From: Monoplex corrugatus
Lineage: Eukaryota > Mollusca > Gastropoda > Littorinimorpha > Ranellidae
Assembly (NCBI GenBank): GCA_030674185.1
Contig: JAPXFY010000015.1
Location: forward strand, 17,108,017-17,172,016
DNA length: 64,000 nucleotides
Direction of reading: 5' to 3'
Each line of letters starts with the position of its first letter. Positions within the stretch are counted from its first letter, which is position 1. Under the pieces are notes generated by a model that saw nothing but the letters and a program-made list of their open reading frames with translations, was not told the origin of the DNA and did no database searches. A program made the translations under genes and the position numbers. Below, in pieces: positions 1 through 31,631 of this stretch.

Positions 1-240
1 TCCAATCTTCCTTAAAAGTTGGCTGTTGGCTGCCTGCCTTAAGGCTCCAGTCACTGTGTGTTAGTATTTCACAAGTCCTGTCCTCCCCCCCCCCCCCGCC
101 CACCTTTCCCCGCTCGTTTTCAAGCCCTTGCCAACACACAGGGTTTTGCGCAGGTTGAAGGAGTCTGCCAGGTAACTGCTGGCAGATCTGGATGAACCAC
201 ATCTGGAAATCGTCCCAGTGCCATAAATCAATTTTGAACA
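1..240 (+). repeat. SINE-family 3' segment (copy 1 of 3)
   Basis: This stretch resembles 23,700-23,900 and 48,170-48,360 in the same order: a 'cctgccttaaggctcc' block, a 'gtatttcacaagtcctgtcc' block, a 'gttttgcgcaggtt' block and a final 'tgctggcagatctgg' block. The second copy carries tRNA-like promoter boxes upstream, so this is probably the 3' body of a tRNA-derived SINE whose head lies before the window. A poly-C run sits at about 87-98. Confidence 0.6.
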
Positions 241-767
241 AGTTCCGAACTCAAGTTTGTAAGCTCCTTACTGACTATGGAAACCACTGCGGTGGAGTTT
301 TTGCCGTTTCTGTGCATTGCATGTAATGCCGTTAACAAGAGAAAGAACTATCACGATAAAAGGTAAAGTAAATGCCCCATAACACCGACATCCGCAGGGG
401 AGTGATGTTTGATAGTCATGAACTTTTGTCAGGGCCGGCATCATGAGGGTGCCGTCCGTCGCCTTCCCATGCTGCTATACTTCCTCATCCCTGGAGGGGG
501 GGAGGGGGGAGGCGGCAAGAAGTTGTAAGCACACAGTTTTTGCCCTTTCCAGCTAGACTGGAATACGTCAGAATATGTATACACATATCCGAAAGTTATT
601 TGTGGGGGGTGTTCGCACGCAGTGCAAGCTGGACTCGAACCCGCGCAGAACTCTACATACATTAACCACAGACTTCAGGTGAACAACGCTGTGTTAGAAA
701 CGTTTGTCAGTCTGCAAAAATGAATGTTTATTGAAGTCGTCACAATGACGATTATTGTATTTTTCAG
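241..767. other. no recognisable gene; ends in a splice acceptor
   Basis: I see no coding exon here. A minus-strand open frame at 441-662 is short, proline-rich because of a CCCTCC-type run, and lacks domains. The stretch ends with a pyrimidine-rich tract and AG at 766-767, a good acceptor for the first visible exon of the downstream gene. Confidence 0.5.
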
Positions 768-19643
<18,876 letters not shown>

Positions 19644-20640
19644 ACGCTCCACTGTGCGGTCACTGAATGACTTAAACTCGTAGACATTATCCGTTCGTAA
19701 TTGTAGATTTACTTTTTCTTGTAGTGTACTCGAACTCCTTGGTGATTACTGTTTAAATATCTGCAGACAGTAAATTTCTAAAATGTTTCAAACCTTGTTG
19801 GATTATGAAGGGCAAAAAAAAAGTGAATTACAAATTTTGAAGCGGAAAAGAAAATGGAAACGACTGGTAACTCTTTTCAGTTTTGAGCGTGATCGTTAAA
19901 TCCAAGTTCATACTATGTTGGGGGTTATAGTCAATTTAGATTTCATTTGTATTTTGCAAAGCATCAAACTCTGTAATTGTTACATGTGTCAAGCTCTGGT
20001 GTAAATTTCGCGGGTATGGTACAAAATTTTATATCATACTTATTTTAAACTAAGTAAGGAGAAATGCATTTGATAAAATTTTATCATATAGTTCACGATG
20101 ACACCAAAGTCAAAGAAATAATAAAAAATTACGTAGGTTCATCAAAGGTGTTGTACAGTTATGCGGTTTACAACTATTTTGTAATAAAATCATTCAGTGT
20201 ATAATGATTATGACATAAGCATCATGGTAACGCACGTTTCTGTTTCATGCAGAATTATTTTCAAAGCATGTTTGCATTTATAAAACAATTGCTTGTAATG
20301 AAATTAAGACTTATGTTTTTGTGTGATTTTTATTGTATTTTACTCTGTTTTGTGCGATTTGATTTATAATGTCTAAAAAGCACTGTCTTCAGTAAATGTT
20401 ACCGAGGTAGCGTTGCTACGTACACTATTGTTAGTAGTTCGAATTTCTTGCCAGAAATGAATACAAGCATCTGATGTATGATGTCACTTTACACATTTAT
20501 TATGTTTGTCATTGGATCATGCTGAGCCCATGATTTGTACATATTATATAACTCATTATGCTGAATAACATACATTGTGTTTTGTCCAATCAAAAAAATA
20601 CTAAATAAACAAAACAAAAAAGAACACTAAAAATAATGGC
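19644..20640 (+). other. 3' UTR of the membrane-protein gene
   Basis: AT-rich sequence without repeats follows the stop codon. Candidate polyadenylation signals AATAAA occur at 20,183-20,188 and 20,604-20,609. I infer that the transcript ends near one of them. Confidence 0.6.
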
Positions 20641-21339
20641 TGTATTTGTATTCATCTTCAAAGCATGTGATGTATACTGTTCTGCTCAGCTCTGTATCCA
20701 TACTTTGTTCCGATGTATTGACAGGTTTGAAATTCATAATTTCTTTTAAGGTCTATTCACACATGTGCTATTAGACAAAAGGTTTGAAATTAAGACTTGT
20801 TCACAATGCAGTTGATTGGGTCCACGTTTTGTAGTGAGTTTCTGACAGCCTGGAGTTTTGACTTCTTGTTTTTGTGCAACCAAGTCTTTATCTTCTTGAC
20901 TACATATAAAGTCTGTGGGTGTAACATTGTTTTTAAATAATCAAATCAGATGTCAACAACTGGCCTAGGTCATTGTGTAGGATTATTGTTTAAACATATT
21001 TCTGAACTTTTTAAAGAATCAAATTCCTTGTTGTTGTGGGGTGATTGGGGGTTCTATGTGCAAGGTGTGCTCGAGGGCATGGCTTGACACGGTACGGAAA
21101 ACAAGTCTTACCAGTATTGGAGGACTGAACCTGGAATCTCTCGTTCCATGTGCGGGGAGTCTTCCACCAGACGACTTCTTACAGCTTCACTTCGCTGTGT
21201 CCAGATACAGCTATGTGTGATCAGCTGCACACGAAATGTGTATAGTGTGAATCGTTTTATTCTTAGTCAACATAGAAAGATTTGTTTATGAAACTGATCA
21301 ATTCTTTTACACAATAATGTGAAGAGACCTTGTGCCTCA

Positions 21340-21590
21340 CACAATCTGATTTTCTTACACACACATTGATGTAAACATACTTTGTAACACACCCAATCAT
21401 GTGAACAAACTTTGGAACACACCCAATACCGTGGACAGACTTTGTAACACGCAATAATATGATTAGTCTTTGTAACACACACTGCACAGTGAATACGCTT
21501 TGTAACACACACACACACACATATGTAAATAGATTCTGTAACACACATAATAATGTGAACGGACTTTGTAACACATAAGTGTGTTGCACA
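21340..21590. repeat. ~30-bp minisatellite, about 8 copies
   Basis: Units of 28-36 bases follow a consensus near 'ctttgtaacacacac' then 'aataatgtgaacaga'. Copies are diverged in length and sequence. Confidence 0.85.
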
Positions 21591-22159
21591 AAACACACAC
21601 CTTTGTCTTTCTGTTTGCGACTTGTATTAAAATGAATTCGATGTGAGAAACTGCTTTTGTCTGTTTTGTTAAAAAAGAGCTTTGTCTGCTTTAACTGTTG
21701 GTGAGAAAATAGGGCTAGTCTGTGTTAAAAATAATAATGCTTATCATACGTTTGGATGGGTGGCTGTTTGGATGAGTGGTTGCTCGGATGGTTGATTGGT
21801 TGGTTGGTTGGCTGGTTGGTGTGTAAGCACATATTTTCTTTACAAATTCAAGCATCCCACTTGACATTGAAACACTGTCCTGTTTCTGTAGGTATCACAG
21901 TCACTCTTTGTAAAATAGCCGTGTTTCTTTATCCAGCTGATCTTTGTTACAGTAACACTCTCTCACCATGAATCAGTTAATGTTACCCAGTGTATAAACA
22001 TAAACAGAATCATGGAAAGCTACTACATACTGGTCAAATACTTAACATATGTCGATAAATTTTATGTCTCAGTGAAGTCCATATTGTGAACTCGTCCGCT
22101 GTGCGTGTCACAGAAAAATAAAATAAAAGAAACTCGACAAAACATACGAAGGATGAATA

Positions 22160-22191
22160 CGTGCGCGTGCGCGTGTGTATGTATGTATGTA

Positions 22192-22261
<70 letters not shown>

Positions 22262-22290
22262 GTGTGTGGTTGTGTGTGTGTTGGTTTGTG
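22160..22290. repeat. (GT)n / (GTAT)n microsatellite
   Basis: A short GTAT run is followed by about 65 bases of GT. Confidence 0.95.
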
Positions 22291-22539
22291 CATATGCATA
22301 TTTTTGTATTATTTTAAAAAATTACAATATATTTGAAAAATTACAATAAATTGTAAAGAACAATGTAACTGTTTTCTTCTTTGTTATTTTGCTTTTTCCT
22401 CTCTCAGTTTGCTTTTCTTTTCACACCTTTACTGTTTACACCTCTGGGACCAAGACTAGGCCTTCTTTTTCATCTGGCACATCCTATCATCCTATTTTGA
22501 CAATCTGTGTTGACTCAATGCCAATTATAGTCTATTATT

Positions 22540-22690
<151 letters not shown>

Positions 22691-23535
22691 TATGTATGAG
22701 AGAGAGAGAAGAATGGATGGATGGTTTACACGTGTCATAAGCCATGGCCCCGATAAAGTGGGATGTGAACAACATACAGCACGATAATTTCTTTGATTAC
22801 AAGCACGTGTTTTGAATGACTACAAACAATTCTTGAGTTATCACAAAATAGTTCCGAAAGAGACAAAATAGTGACTAATACTATTAAATGACTATTTCTG
22901 TGCATTTTAGAACATTGTGGGAAAAAAATAAGAAATGATGGATAACTTCAGCGTTCGTTGATGATATCAATAGCTTATTAAATTTAAACCGACAAAATTA
23001 TGTTTAACACCGAGTTTAAATCAACTTTTCTCTAATATAAATTAAGTACTTGCCAACTGGGAACAAAAGCGTATTTCATTTTCTTTACATTTGCATAAAT
23101 AACAAGTCAGTAAATTCTTTGTATCTATAACGATGTACAGCCAGATCAGGCAAATCAAATCTAAATCACATCGTTGCACATTTCATATGACGATCGATAT
23201 TCAATTGCAGATAAAACTTCGCGTCAAAGCGTATTACGAAATGTTCCTCACGTACTGTAAGTCTTTTGCTATTATCAGTATGATATTCCAAGTCTGCCAT
23301 CTTCATTCTTTCAATCGCTGACGAAAACCCCGCATAAACTCATTTAATCTACCAATAATCTGATTTTGCCACCTACATCCAAATCCATATTTGTCTGGAC
23401 ACTATGTCCAAATCCATATTTATCTGGACACTATGTCCAAATCCATATCTATCTGGACAACTCACCTACATTTGTTACCCAGTTCTTCCTAACACTCGCA
23501 TCTAAATCATGTATTTTGTCTCATACATTTTTCAA

Positions 23536-23900
23536 TTTCGTGGCCCCATGGCTCAACTGTAAGAGCGTCATGGACATAAATCAGGGAATTGAGTTCAATC
23601 CTTGGGGTGTTCATTGTCTGTATATAGCGGGCTGGCGGGCTTTGTAATAAAGCGGTTGACTCAAAAGTTGGTAACTCGAGTTCAATCCCAGCCCTTAACA
23701 TAAAAACCGGCCTGCCTGCTGCCTTTCTTAATGCTCCAATCATTCTAGTGGTGTTAACCTAGTGTTTCATTGGTCCTGTCCCACATTCACTTCCCACTCC
23801 CTACCCTCTATTTAAACACCTTGCCAATGTATAATTTTTTTGCGCAGATTCAAGGAGGCTTACATAACAGATGGCGTATATCGGTTGTTCTAGGATGATG
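23536..23900 (+). mobile_element. tRNA-derived SINE (copy 2 of 3)
   Basis: An A-box-like 'tggctcaactgtaagagc' and a B-box-like 'gagttcaatcc' lie at tRNA spacing near 23,545-23,600. A second B-box-like 'cgagttcaatccc' lies at 23,673. The 3' body (23,700-23,900) is shared with 1-240 and 48,170-48,360. This is the expected anatomy of a Pol III SINE, possibly with a dimeric head. Confidence 0.65.
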
Positions 23901-25750
23901 GTTCCCTTCTTGAACAAACTTCAAATTTTTAACGTAAGTCAATGACTAACATATTTTTGTACAGTTCTCGTATATTGGTTATCGGTTAGGTTCACCGTCT
24001 TGAAAATCGTTTGGCGGTCCCTTGTCCACTCACAAGAACTTTCTCAAGGCAAACAAAGGAATCGATTGGCAGTAACACACAGATTTTAGTTCCCGTAATT
24101 CTGAACTATACTGCACACCTATTTGTATCTACGAGTCAAACAATATATGACAGAGAGAGAGAGAGGAGAGAGAGTGTGTGTGTGTGCACGTGTGTGTGCG
24201 CGCGTGCGTGCTCGCGTGTGTGTGCGTGTGTGTACGCACGTGCATGTACTGCGCCATCTTTTAAATTTCAGTTCTCTCAACACATCTTCAATTCTATCGA
24301 TATTGAAGTCGTCAAAATGACAGATGGACGTCTGCGACATTTCTTCACAATGCTAAAATGGTAGATGAGAATGAAGATGACGGTAATGATGCTACAGGGC
24401 TGTACTCGACGTGTTTTTTTTTTTCAAAATAAATCCTTGCGTCAAGATATCCTGGGAGAAACAGACACCTGCCCTATCAATCAGTCAGCAAATTTGAATA
24501 ACACCCTGAAATGTGAAACGAACGAGACTCGACCGTGTAGTTCCAGTTCTATCAACGAGCCCATCGCATGTTTTACTCTGCTTCCTGACTGAAAAACCTC
24601 AAAAAGATACGAACGTTTGGAGATATGACCCTCCAACCTCAATCTGATCAGTCCGTTATGATAACCACTTCGTCACGATGGCTGTCGTTGTCTCCCCCCA
24701 TTCTCTACCCCCACCCCCACCCCCCGCACTCTCTCTCTCTCTCTCTCACGATCTCCATCTAACACAATTCCCCATTAAGATTTAAGATTTAAGAACACAA
24801 TAAATGAATGTAGTCATTATGGAGACCATTTGCTCGAGCAGTTTTATCCTTAATCATTTTGACTTGTGGCCTCAAACCCAATATACCAGAGGCCTTCCAA
24901 CCCGACTGCATGAGTTTAAATCACGGCCGAGATCAACTTTATGAGTGGGATGTCCAGTACACCCATCAGCGAATGCGTACTTGACGTTGCACCGAGTTGA
25001 AAAAGGTAAAGCATCACGTAAAAAGAGATCGGCAACAACCTCACAATGCTGGCCTTGAGAAAAGTGGAGGTTTTTTTGTTGTTGTTGTTCAGTATGTTTC
25101 TATTCCTCATAGGAATCACAACGTAAAAGTTTTGGCTGCTGTTTTTTATCTATCAGACTTGCTCTCTGCATAATTTTGTCAAGACTAACTTACTTGTTAC
25201 CGTAAGGATTTTCTTCACTGGGCGCAAGTGTATGTTGTACACTGGACCGTAGTTTAGCGTCTCTTGTAAAGCTTAGGTCTCTACCACATCACTCCTCAAT
25301 GACCTCAGGGTTATGGGACAACCTTATTTTTTAAATCAGTCTAATATCAGCTGGCATGAGATATATCAGTTACTGGTGTCATCAACACTGACCATCAATG
25401 CGTTATCACCCAGCTCATTATCAACATCTTGCATCCTCCTCAACCCACTATTGTGACAGCTAGTGACATTTGGTCTACTTACCATGTTGCCTTGAAGAAT
25501 GACCATCACCGCTCTCTCTCTCTCTCTCTCTCTCTCTAGTCATCAGCCTGCAGAGGATTTTTGACTCCTGTCTCTATGTAACACTGGACGTACACATTTC
25601 TGCCACGCAATGAACTGTGTCTGGGTGGAGTGGTGCTGCTTGGGTCAGGGAAGCCAGCATGAGGGTCAAATCTGCCACACACAGTGAAGACGTACTGGAA
25701 AAACATCTGAAAACTGGACTTGTCGTTCACAAGCACATTTGCATTTCTGT
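23901..25750. other. intergenic DNA without genes
   Basis: GA/GT tracts occur at 24,150-24,245 and short CT tracts near 24,730 and 25,515. No coding or RNA feature can be supported. Confidence 0.7.
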
Positions 25751-25783
<33 letters not shown>

Positions 25784-26018
25784 CACACACGCACACACAC
25801 ACACACACACACACACCACACACACACGCACACACACACGCACACACACACACACACACACACCACACACACACGCACACACACACGCACACACACACAC
25901 ACACACAACACACGCACACACACACACAGACACACACACACACACACACCACACACACACACACGCACACACACACACGCACACACACACACAGACACGC
26001 ACACACACGCACACACAC

Positions 26019-26079
<61 letters not shown>

Positions 26080-26080
26080 A
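25751..26080. repeat. long interrupted (CA)n microsatellite, ~330 bp
   Basis: CA repeats are interrupted by regular CACG, CACCACA and CAGACA variants. The long His/Thr and Val/Cys open frames across it on both strands are artefacts. Confidence 0.97.
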
Positions 26081-26086
26081 TACCCA

Positions 26087-27870
26087 GGACTAAAAACATG
26101 CTACCTTTCAAAACAGAGTATGGACAGTTCATCATGTAAACAGCTATCCGTTCACTATCCGTTTACCGGAAAAGAAAATGACAGAAACACCCCACCAAAA
26201 GCAACAAATCCATCCAATGTAGTAAAACGAGTCCAACAATCTTGTCTTCTAGTGTAACAATTATTCCAGAACATCAAGATTCTGCACTTCTCAGTCACTG
26301 TGACCTTCAAGTTCACGTTCATATTGGTTATACCCAGCCGACTACTAGAGCCATATCAGGGCTAATACCACGTCAAAAACGACAACCAGATTAAAATAAA
26401 AGACAACAGTTAAAAACCATGCTCATCGTTAACCTTGCAAGCCTAAAATGCAATTTACAGAGGACCAAAAACATGCTACTTTTCAAAACAGTTCATCGTG
26501 TAAACAGCTTTTCATTTCACTAAACGTTTACTGGAAAAGGAAAACGACAGAAACACCCCACCAGAAACAACAAACTCACCCAATACAATCAAACGATTCC
26601 AACGATCTTGTCTTTTCGTATAACAATTCAAACCCTGTCCTTCCGCCAGCATGTGAGCAACGTCTGTCGGACTTGTTTTCTTGAACTCCGCCGAATTGCT
26701 TCTATCCGCCACCTCCTCTCAGAAGACACGACAAAGGCTCTTGTCTGTGCATTTGTTCTATCCCGTCTCGATTACTGTAATGCTCTTTTTTCTGGTTCCC
26801 CCTCTCATCTCATTAACAAACTTCAGAAAGTTCAAAATCATGCTGCCCGTCTCATCTTCCGCTCTTCAAAATTTAACCATGTTACGCCATTGCTCTGTTC
26901 TCTCCACTGGCTCCCTGTTCAGCAAAGAATATCCTACAAGATTGCCTGCCTCTGCTTCAAATCTATTGAGTCTTCCTGTCCTGAGTATCTCACCCATCTG
27001 TTACATCTCTACACGCCATCTCGAGCTTTGCGGTCCTCATCTGATACCCGTCTCTATAGTATCCCCATAGTCCGCACTAAAAGGTTTGGGCAGCGTTCTT
27101 TTTCCTATCAAGCTTCAACCATCTGGAATCAGTTACCTCGCTCTCTTAGATACTCACCCTCTCTGTCCACATTCAAACGCTCCCTCAAAACTTACCTGTT
27201 TCCCAAAACTGGTAATCTCTGCCCCCTTCCCCCCATGTAATGTAATGGTGACATTATAGTGTCTTAGTGTCAATGTGTCATTGTATTTGCATGTCATGCT
27301 GTGTGTGTGTTTGTGTGTGTGTGTGTGTTTGTGTGTGTGTGGGTGCTTCTGTGGGTGTGTGTGCTTGTGATTCTGGTTATATGTTTTGCCATTGTAAACG
27401 CCTAGGGCATTAATTTGATTAGGCGTACTAAATGTTCATAATAATAATAATAATAATAATTATTGCAGAATATCACGATTCTGCACTTCTCAGAGTCAAT
27501 GTGAACTTCAAGTTCATATTGCTTATAGCCCAGCCCACTACTAGAGCCATATCTGGGCTGATACCTCTTCAAAAACAACAATCCGGTTAAGATAAAAGAC
27601 AACAGTTAAAAACCATGCTCATCGTCAACCTTGCAAGTCTAAAACGCAATTCACAGAAGACCGAAAACATGCTACTTCTCAAAACAGTTCATCGTGTACA
27701 CAGTTATTCATTCCACAAACCGTTTACTGGGAAAGAAAAACGACAGAAACACCCACCCAACAGTCAAACCATTCCAACAATCTTGTCTTTTCGTAAAACA
27801 ATTATTACAGAACATCAAGATTCTGTACTTCTCAGAGTCACTGTGACCTTGAAAAATCAAGATGACTTGA
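26087..27870. repeat. ~370-bp tandem repeat (about 2.6 units) split by a LINE
   Basis: The 'catgctacctttcaaaac' landmark recurs at 26,097, 26,472 and 27,668. The first spacing is 375 and the second is 367 after removing the 829-base insert. Units contain 'cagaacatcaagattctgca', 'gagccatatcagggct' and 'acgacagaaacacccc' blocks. The 'gccatatcagggct' block is shared with the interspersed repeat at 10,440 and 30,245. Confidence 0.75.
26629..27457 (+). mobile_element. CR1/L2-like LINE, 5'-truncated
   Basis: A ~210-codon open frame encodes the RT thumb and C-terminal region: FVLSRLDYCNALFSG, LHWLPVQQRISYKIACLCFK, FGQRSFSYQASTIWNQLPRS and LSTFKRSLKTYLF. These are hallmarks of CR1/L2/Jockey-type LINEs. 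The element ends in an (ATA/AAT)n tail at 27,440-27,457. It sits inside a ~370-bp tandem repeat unit after 'taacaatt'. No long target duplication is evident. The fragment is intact but lacks the catalytic core. Confidence 0.85.
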
Positions 27871-28069
27871 AACTTCATGTGAAGCAAGGTTAATGATAGA
27901 CTGTCACAACAGTGAAAACAGATTTTAAAAACTGTCAAGAATGTTTTGAGAAAGTGCACGTTTTAGGCACTGTATGCGACTTTGACCTTAACGCCATGAC
28001 TTCCAAATTCTGCACTCGTGAATCCTTACCGGCCCACACCTTTGACCCAGAGCAATCGATATTACTGCT
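27871..28069. other. short non-repetitive linker
   Basis: Sequence following the tandem repeat that I cannot classify. Confidence 0.4.
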
Positions 28070-28255
28070 GCTATTGCCGAAGCTGGAGGGAAAGACAGCA
28101 CCAGGTAGACCCAGGGAAAAAATACTGGACGGACTTGCAGAATGGCTGACGACAGACAGGGTGGAAGATGTGCATGCGGCAACAAGGGATAGATACATAT
28201 GGAGGGCCATGATCGCCAATACCATGCGGCAGGGCACATGATGATGATGATTGCC
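28070..28255 (+). mobile_element. RTE-like LINE 3' end (family 2, best copy)
   Basis: The frame reads APGRPREKILDGLAEWLTT, then ATRDRYIWRAMIANTM and a stop just before an ATGATGATG tail. The GRPR...W...RD..W pattern is the C-terminal end of RTE-like LINE proteins. Minus-strand relatives lie at 1,225-1,345 and 52,415-52,495. Confidence 0.75.
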
Positions 28256-30244
28256 GATGTGGTTATCAGTATTACAATTGCTGTTTCTGTTTTTATCGTT
28301 AATATTACATGTGTTGTTTTTGTCCCGTCCCTGTGGCAGAGCGGTTTGCTGAATGCATGCAAGGACTCTATGAGAGAAGAGCCTGGTATTGATGTGCGTG
28401 TCTTAAAACTTAAATTAATTTGCGACTGTATTTAAGCGTGAAGGGTAGATGAATGTGCATCACTGGGAAGAAAGATTTTTTTAAGAACGAACTGTGGTTA
28501 TGCGAATTTCTGTGGTAGAGGGACTTGAATACACGCTGGACCTACAGAGGAAGAGTCTAGATGGGAAAAATAGTAATTACTGCAACAGGGCCTCAATCTC
28601 ACGAAAGCCTTAAACGCTTCACAAAGCATGACAGACAGGCAGACACATAAAACAAACAGGCCTACACGTCAACCGTTACTGCTATGACAAAAACAGATGA
28701 ACGATAAATGTTAAGGAAGCACAATAAAATGAAATCTAACACATTCATTTTAGATGTATATAAAAAAAAAAAGTGTGGGTGTGTGCCGAGTGTTTTGTAC
28801 AAGATTATTTCATGAGATCGTCGTTCTGGTTGGTATCGTTGTTAGTTTTATCATTATCATTACTATTACTCTAAGACTTACCAAACATACACTGAGTTCT
28901 ATATCTGAGATGACTCCATCACAAGCGGTATCCCCGTCTGTGACGGAGTTCCGCATCACTGGGCGTGCAGCCACTGAGCCACATGACTGAACTTGTCACT
29001 GTGTATCGGCAATTTCACTGCACCTCTTTCATGCAGGAAGGTCCACAGCCATGTCTTCGCACGGGTGTCGGAGGTCTTCCCCATTGTCGAGGGCCACCTG
29101 CCACTTTGTAATTTCCATATGTGAGTTTTGTTTTCCAACTGATGTGCAAGTGCCAAGAACACCTTTCCTTTTGTGAAATGGCGCTATGTAAGATATAATT
29201 ATTATCATTTTTGTTTTTACTATAATCATTACTACTACCATCATTATTATCATCACTGTTATTTTTTTCATTATCCGTAGTAGTAGTAGTAGTAGTTGTA
29301 GTAGCAGCAGTAGTATTACTAGTAGTAAAAGTAGAAGTAGTAGCAGCAGTAGCAGTAGCAATATTAATCATTGCTAAAATACATGGAAAGATATGTCGTG
29401 AGTGTGGGTCCAGATGGTCGGTTTGTGTCGATATTGCCCCGACGTTCACAGCTGTGCTGACTGGCTCCCAAAACCTGTGATCATTTTGGAGAGTTATGCT
29501 GCTGAACAAACGCAATACAGGAAAGTTATTGGCCAAATTTCTTTGAACTCTCCAGTCATATAGAACCATGAAATGCTGAAAAAATACGAGGTGGGGGTTC
29601 TATTTCCAATGTAAAAAAAATACAGCTGTTTTTTTTTTCAGTGTTTCATTTCATTTCATTATCATTCTGGGGTAATTAGGGTGAGGTGGGTGGGTGGTAA
29701 ATGAAAACGATCGTTATGAGCTTTATGGTCGAAGAATCAGGCTTGAGCGAAAAACATGTGATAATCCGTGTGTGCGTCTTCTACTGGACTCAAGGAGCAT
29801 TTGTCAATGGATAACCTCTTGTTTCTTTGTTTGAAATCGGACTATCATTCGCGAATATGCTGTAGTGTCCATAAATTTACACAATTCTTTTTTCATTAAA
29901 ATGCTAAAAGCTGGACACAGATTTCCTCTGAAATTTTGAACACAGGATGAATATAATCTTTTACAGCATCCAGATGTGATGGGTCACTAACTTACCCTCT
30001 GAGCATCTGTCGTATTTACAACCCTGTCCTTTTAAAGGGGAAAACCGGTGAAAACATGACCTGTCATAGACTTACTTGCTGAAATTTATTACACTGATAT
30101 TCCCTACTTCCAGTTTTCGACACAGACCAAACTTTTATCACTATTATTAATAAAATCATCAATATTATTGTAAATATTATCATTATTACTATTATCATCA
30201 CTATTATTTTCAGTAGTAGTAGTAGAAGTAGCGATAATAGTATT
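28256..30244. other. intergenic DNA with trinucleotide repeats
   Basis: Mostly AT-rich. A TAG/CAG-type run at 29,278-29,360 and ATT-rich runs at 29,200-29,275 and 30,120-30,240 give spurious Ser/Thr or Leu open frames. Sequence at 29,000-29,200 (minus) may be another LINE 3' end ending at 'atgtaagatataa', but this is weak. Confidence 0.55.
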
Positions 30245-30800
30245 GCTGTAAAAAGCCCAGCCGACTATGCAGCGCCATATCAGGGCTATACATGTCTCAA
30301 AACATACGCACCACCTTGATGACCCTGAATCAAACACCTGGAAAAGAAAATTAAGTACACATATCAATGCAGTCGAGCACATATTCTTAGGATATGCCCC
30401 TGGCGTTGACCATACCGCCCAATTTATCAACAGGGGTTATAAAAAAACAAACAAACACGAATAACAGACCCGAGTACATATGTAAACATAACTAAGGACA
30501 CTCAAACGTAAAAACTGGCCTAAATTACCTAAAACTGATTCTGCACATTACATTTTCTTCCAGCCAAAATACCTATACCCAGTTATCAATCCTAATAGAA
30601 AGTACATAAAGTTTTTATTTAAATAACAGGTGAATAGACCAGCAAGGCAAAGACACGAAAAGAATGACAGAAAGCTAAGAAGCAAGGCAGAAAGAAAGAA
30701 GTGACAGAAAAGAATTAATTTCTAGCACAGGATTTCCAGAAGGTGGGGATACTATTTATACCGAAAGATCCCCTGATATCCCCACAGGGAAAACACAGAA
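30245..30800. repeat. AT-rich interspersed repeat (copy 2 of 3)
   Basis: It shares ordered blocks with 10,440-10,985, starting 'agcccagccgactatgcagc' and ending near 'tccccacaggg'. It encodes no protein. A (GTA)n/(TAG)n run precedes it. Confidence 0.65.
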
Positions 30801-30917
30801 CATTGATTCAGCATGTGTGACGAGAAAACCCAACACCGAAAAATCTCGTGAGTTTTACAATAATAAGAAAAAGAATAACAACATTATTTAATTCGGCTGT
30901 TTTGTAGACCATCAGGC

Positions 30918-31600
30918 CTACAGGAAGTATGCGATTGAACACAGTTGGGGGTTGCAGACTGCCTTGTCGTTACATATGTGTAGCCAGTAACACAAGGCGT
31001 TAGCGGCAAAGTCGACGCAAGGGTTATAACCCTGTCTGGCCTATTGGCTTGCTCTGACGCAGGGGTTGCTTCTCTTACATCATCGGCACCACTCTCTGTG
31101 CCTCCCGGTGGGGACCCATGCTGACGCACGATTTTCACGGCTCTGGGTATCGTTTAGGTGCTGCCTCCCCCCTCCCTTCAATAGCTCCACCGAGCTATCT
31201 TCTTGGCCTAGGGGGGTTGTTTCTGCAAATATTGTCCTTCTTGGGCATGTTCTTGCAGCACATGGCTGGCTGGAGGTCCTTATGCCCCCCAGATATGGGT
31301 CCCCAAGTCATGACACATGGTCCTCCTCTCACTGTGGACAGGGACATCCACACAATTGCACAGACTGCCCAGCCTCTACAGACTGAGTGTCCAAGCCTTA
31401 GATAACAGAGCCAGCTGCCTTCAGGCTCTTCCCCTTGGGCTTTGGCGCTTTCCCCGCCAGGTTTCAACCTACCTTGAGGCCACCCCGACTCCTCAAAGAA
31501 GTCCATGTGTTCATCAGGAATGCCAGACTCTGAAAGAGGAGTATGAAGAGGATCACACCACTGACTCTTTAGGGTTGTCTGTCTATGACTTCCTTAGTCT
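30918..31600 (+). repeat. left arm (outer part) of a ~2.8-kb palindromic element
   Basis: This segment and 44,490-45,205 together match the reverse complement of 45,215-46,640. Example pairs are 'ggttgcagactgcctt' here with 'aaggcagtctgcaatcc' at 46,593, and 'gggtccccaagtcatgac' here with 'gtcatggcttggggacc' near 46,232. An open frame runs through it and stays open across the LTR-element insertion point once the insert is ignored. The protein is unrecognised and may be a degenerate gag-like fragment. Confidence 0.7.
31597..31600. repeat. target-site duplication GTCT, left
   Basis: GTCT immediately precedes the left LTR and also immediately follows the right LTR at 44,486-44,489. The flanking sequences otherwise differ, as expected of an integration duplication. 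Confidence 0.85.
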
Positions 31601-31631
31601 TATCACAGGGGCCCCCCCTCTAGGGGGAAGA

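Noticed and set aside
21050..21230. Possible tRNA-like sequence ('gaacctggaatctc' near 21,127)
   Set aside because: No acceptor stem, anticodon arm or A box at the proper distance.
21263..21598. Minus-strand frame with repeated VCVTKS/VCSKVC-type motifs as a repeat protein
   Set aside because: It translates the ~30-bp minisatellite. Units vary in length and frames shift, so no selection for coding is evident.
25617..26257. Long open frames of Cys/Val or His/Thr repeats on both strands
   Set aside because: They are translations of a (CA)n microsatellite. The same artefact appears at 1,900-2,100, 14,400-14,760, 17,400-17,640, 22,100-22,740, 56,000-56,220 and 59,600-59,950.
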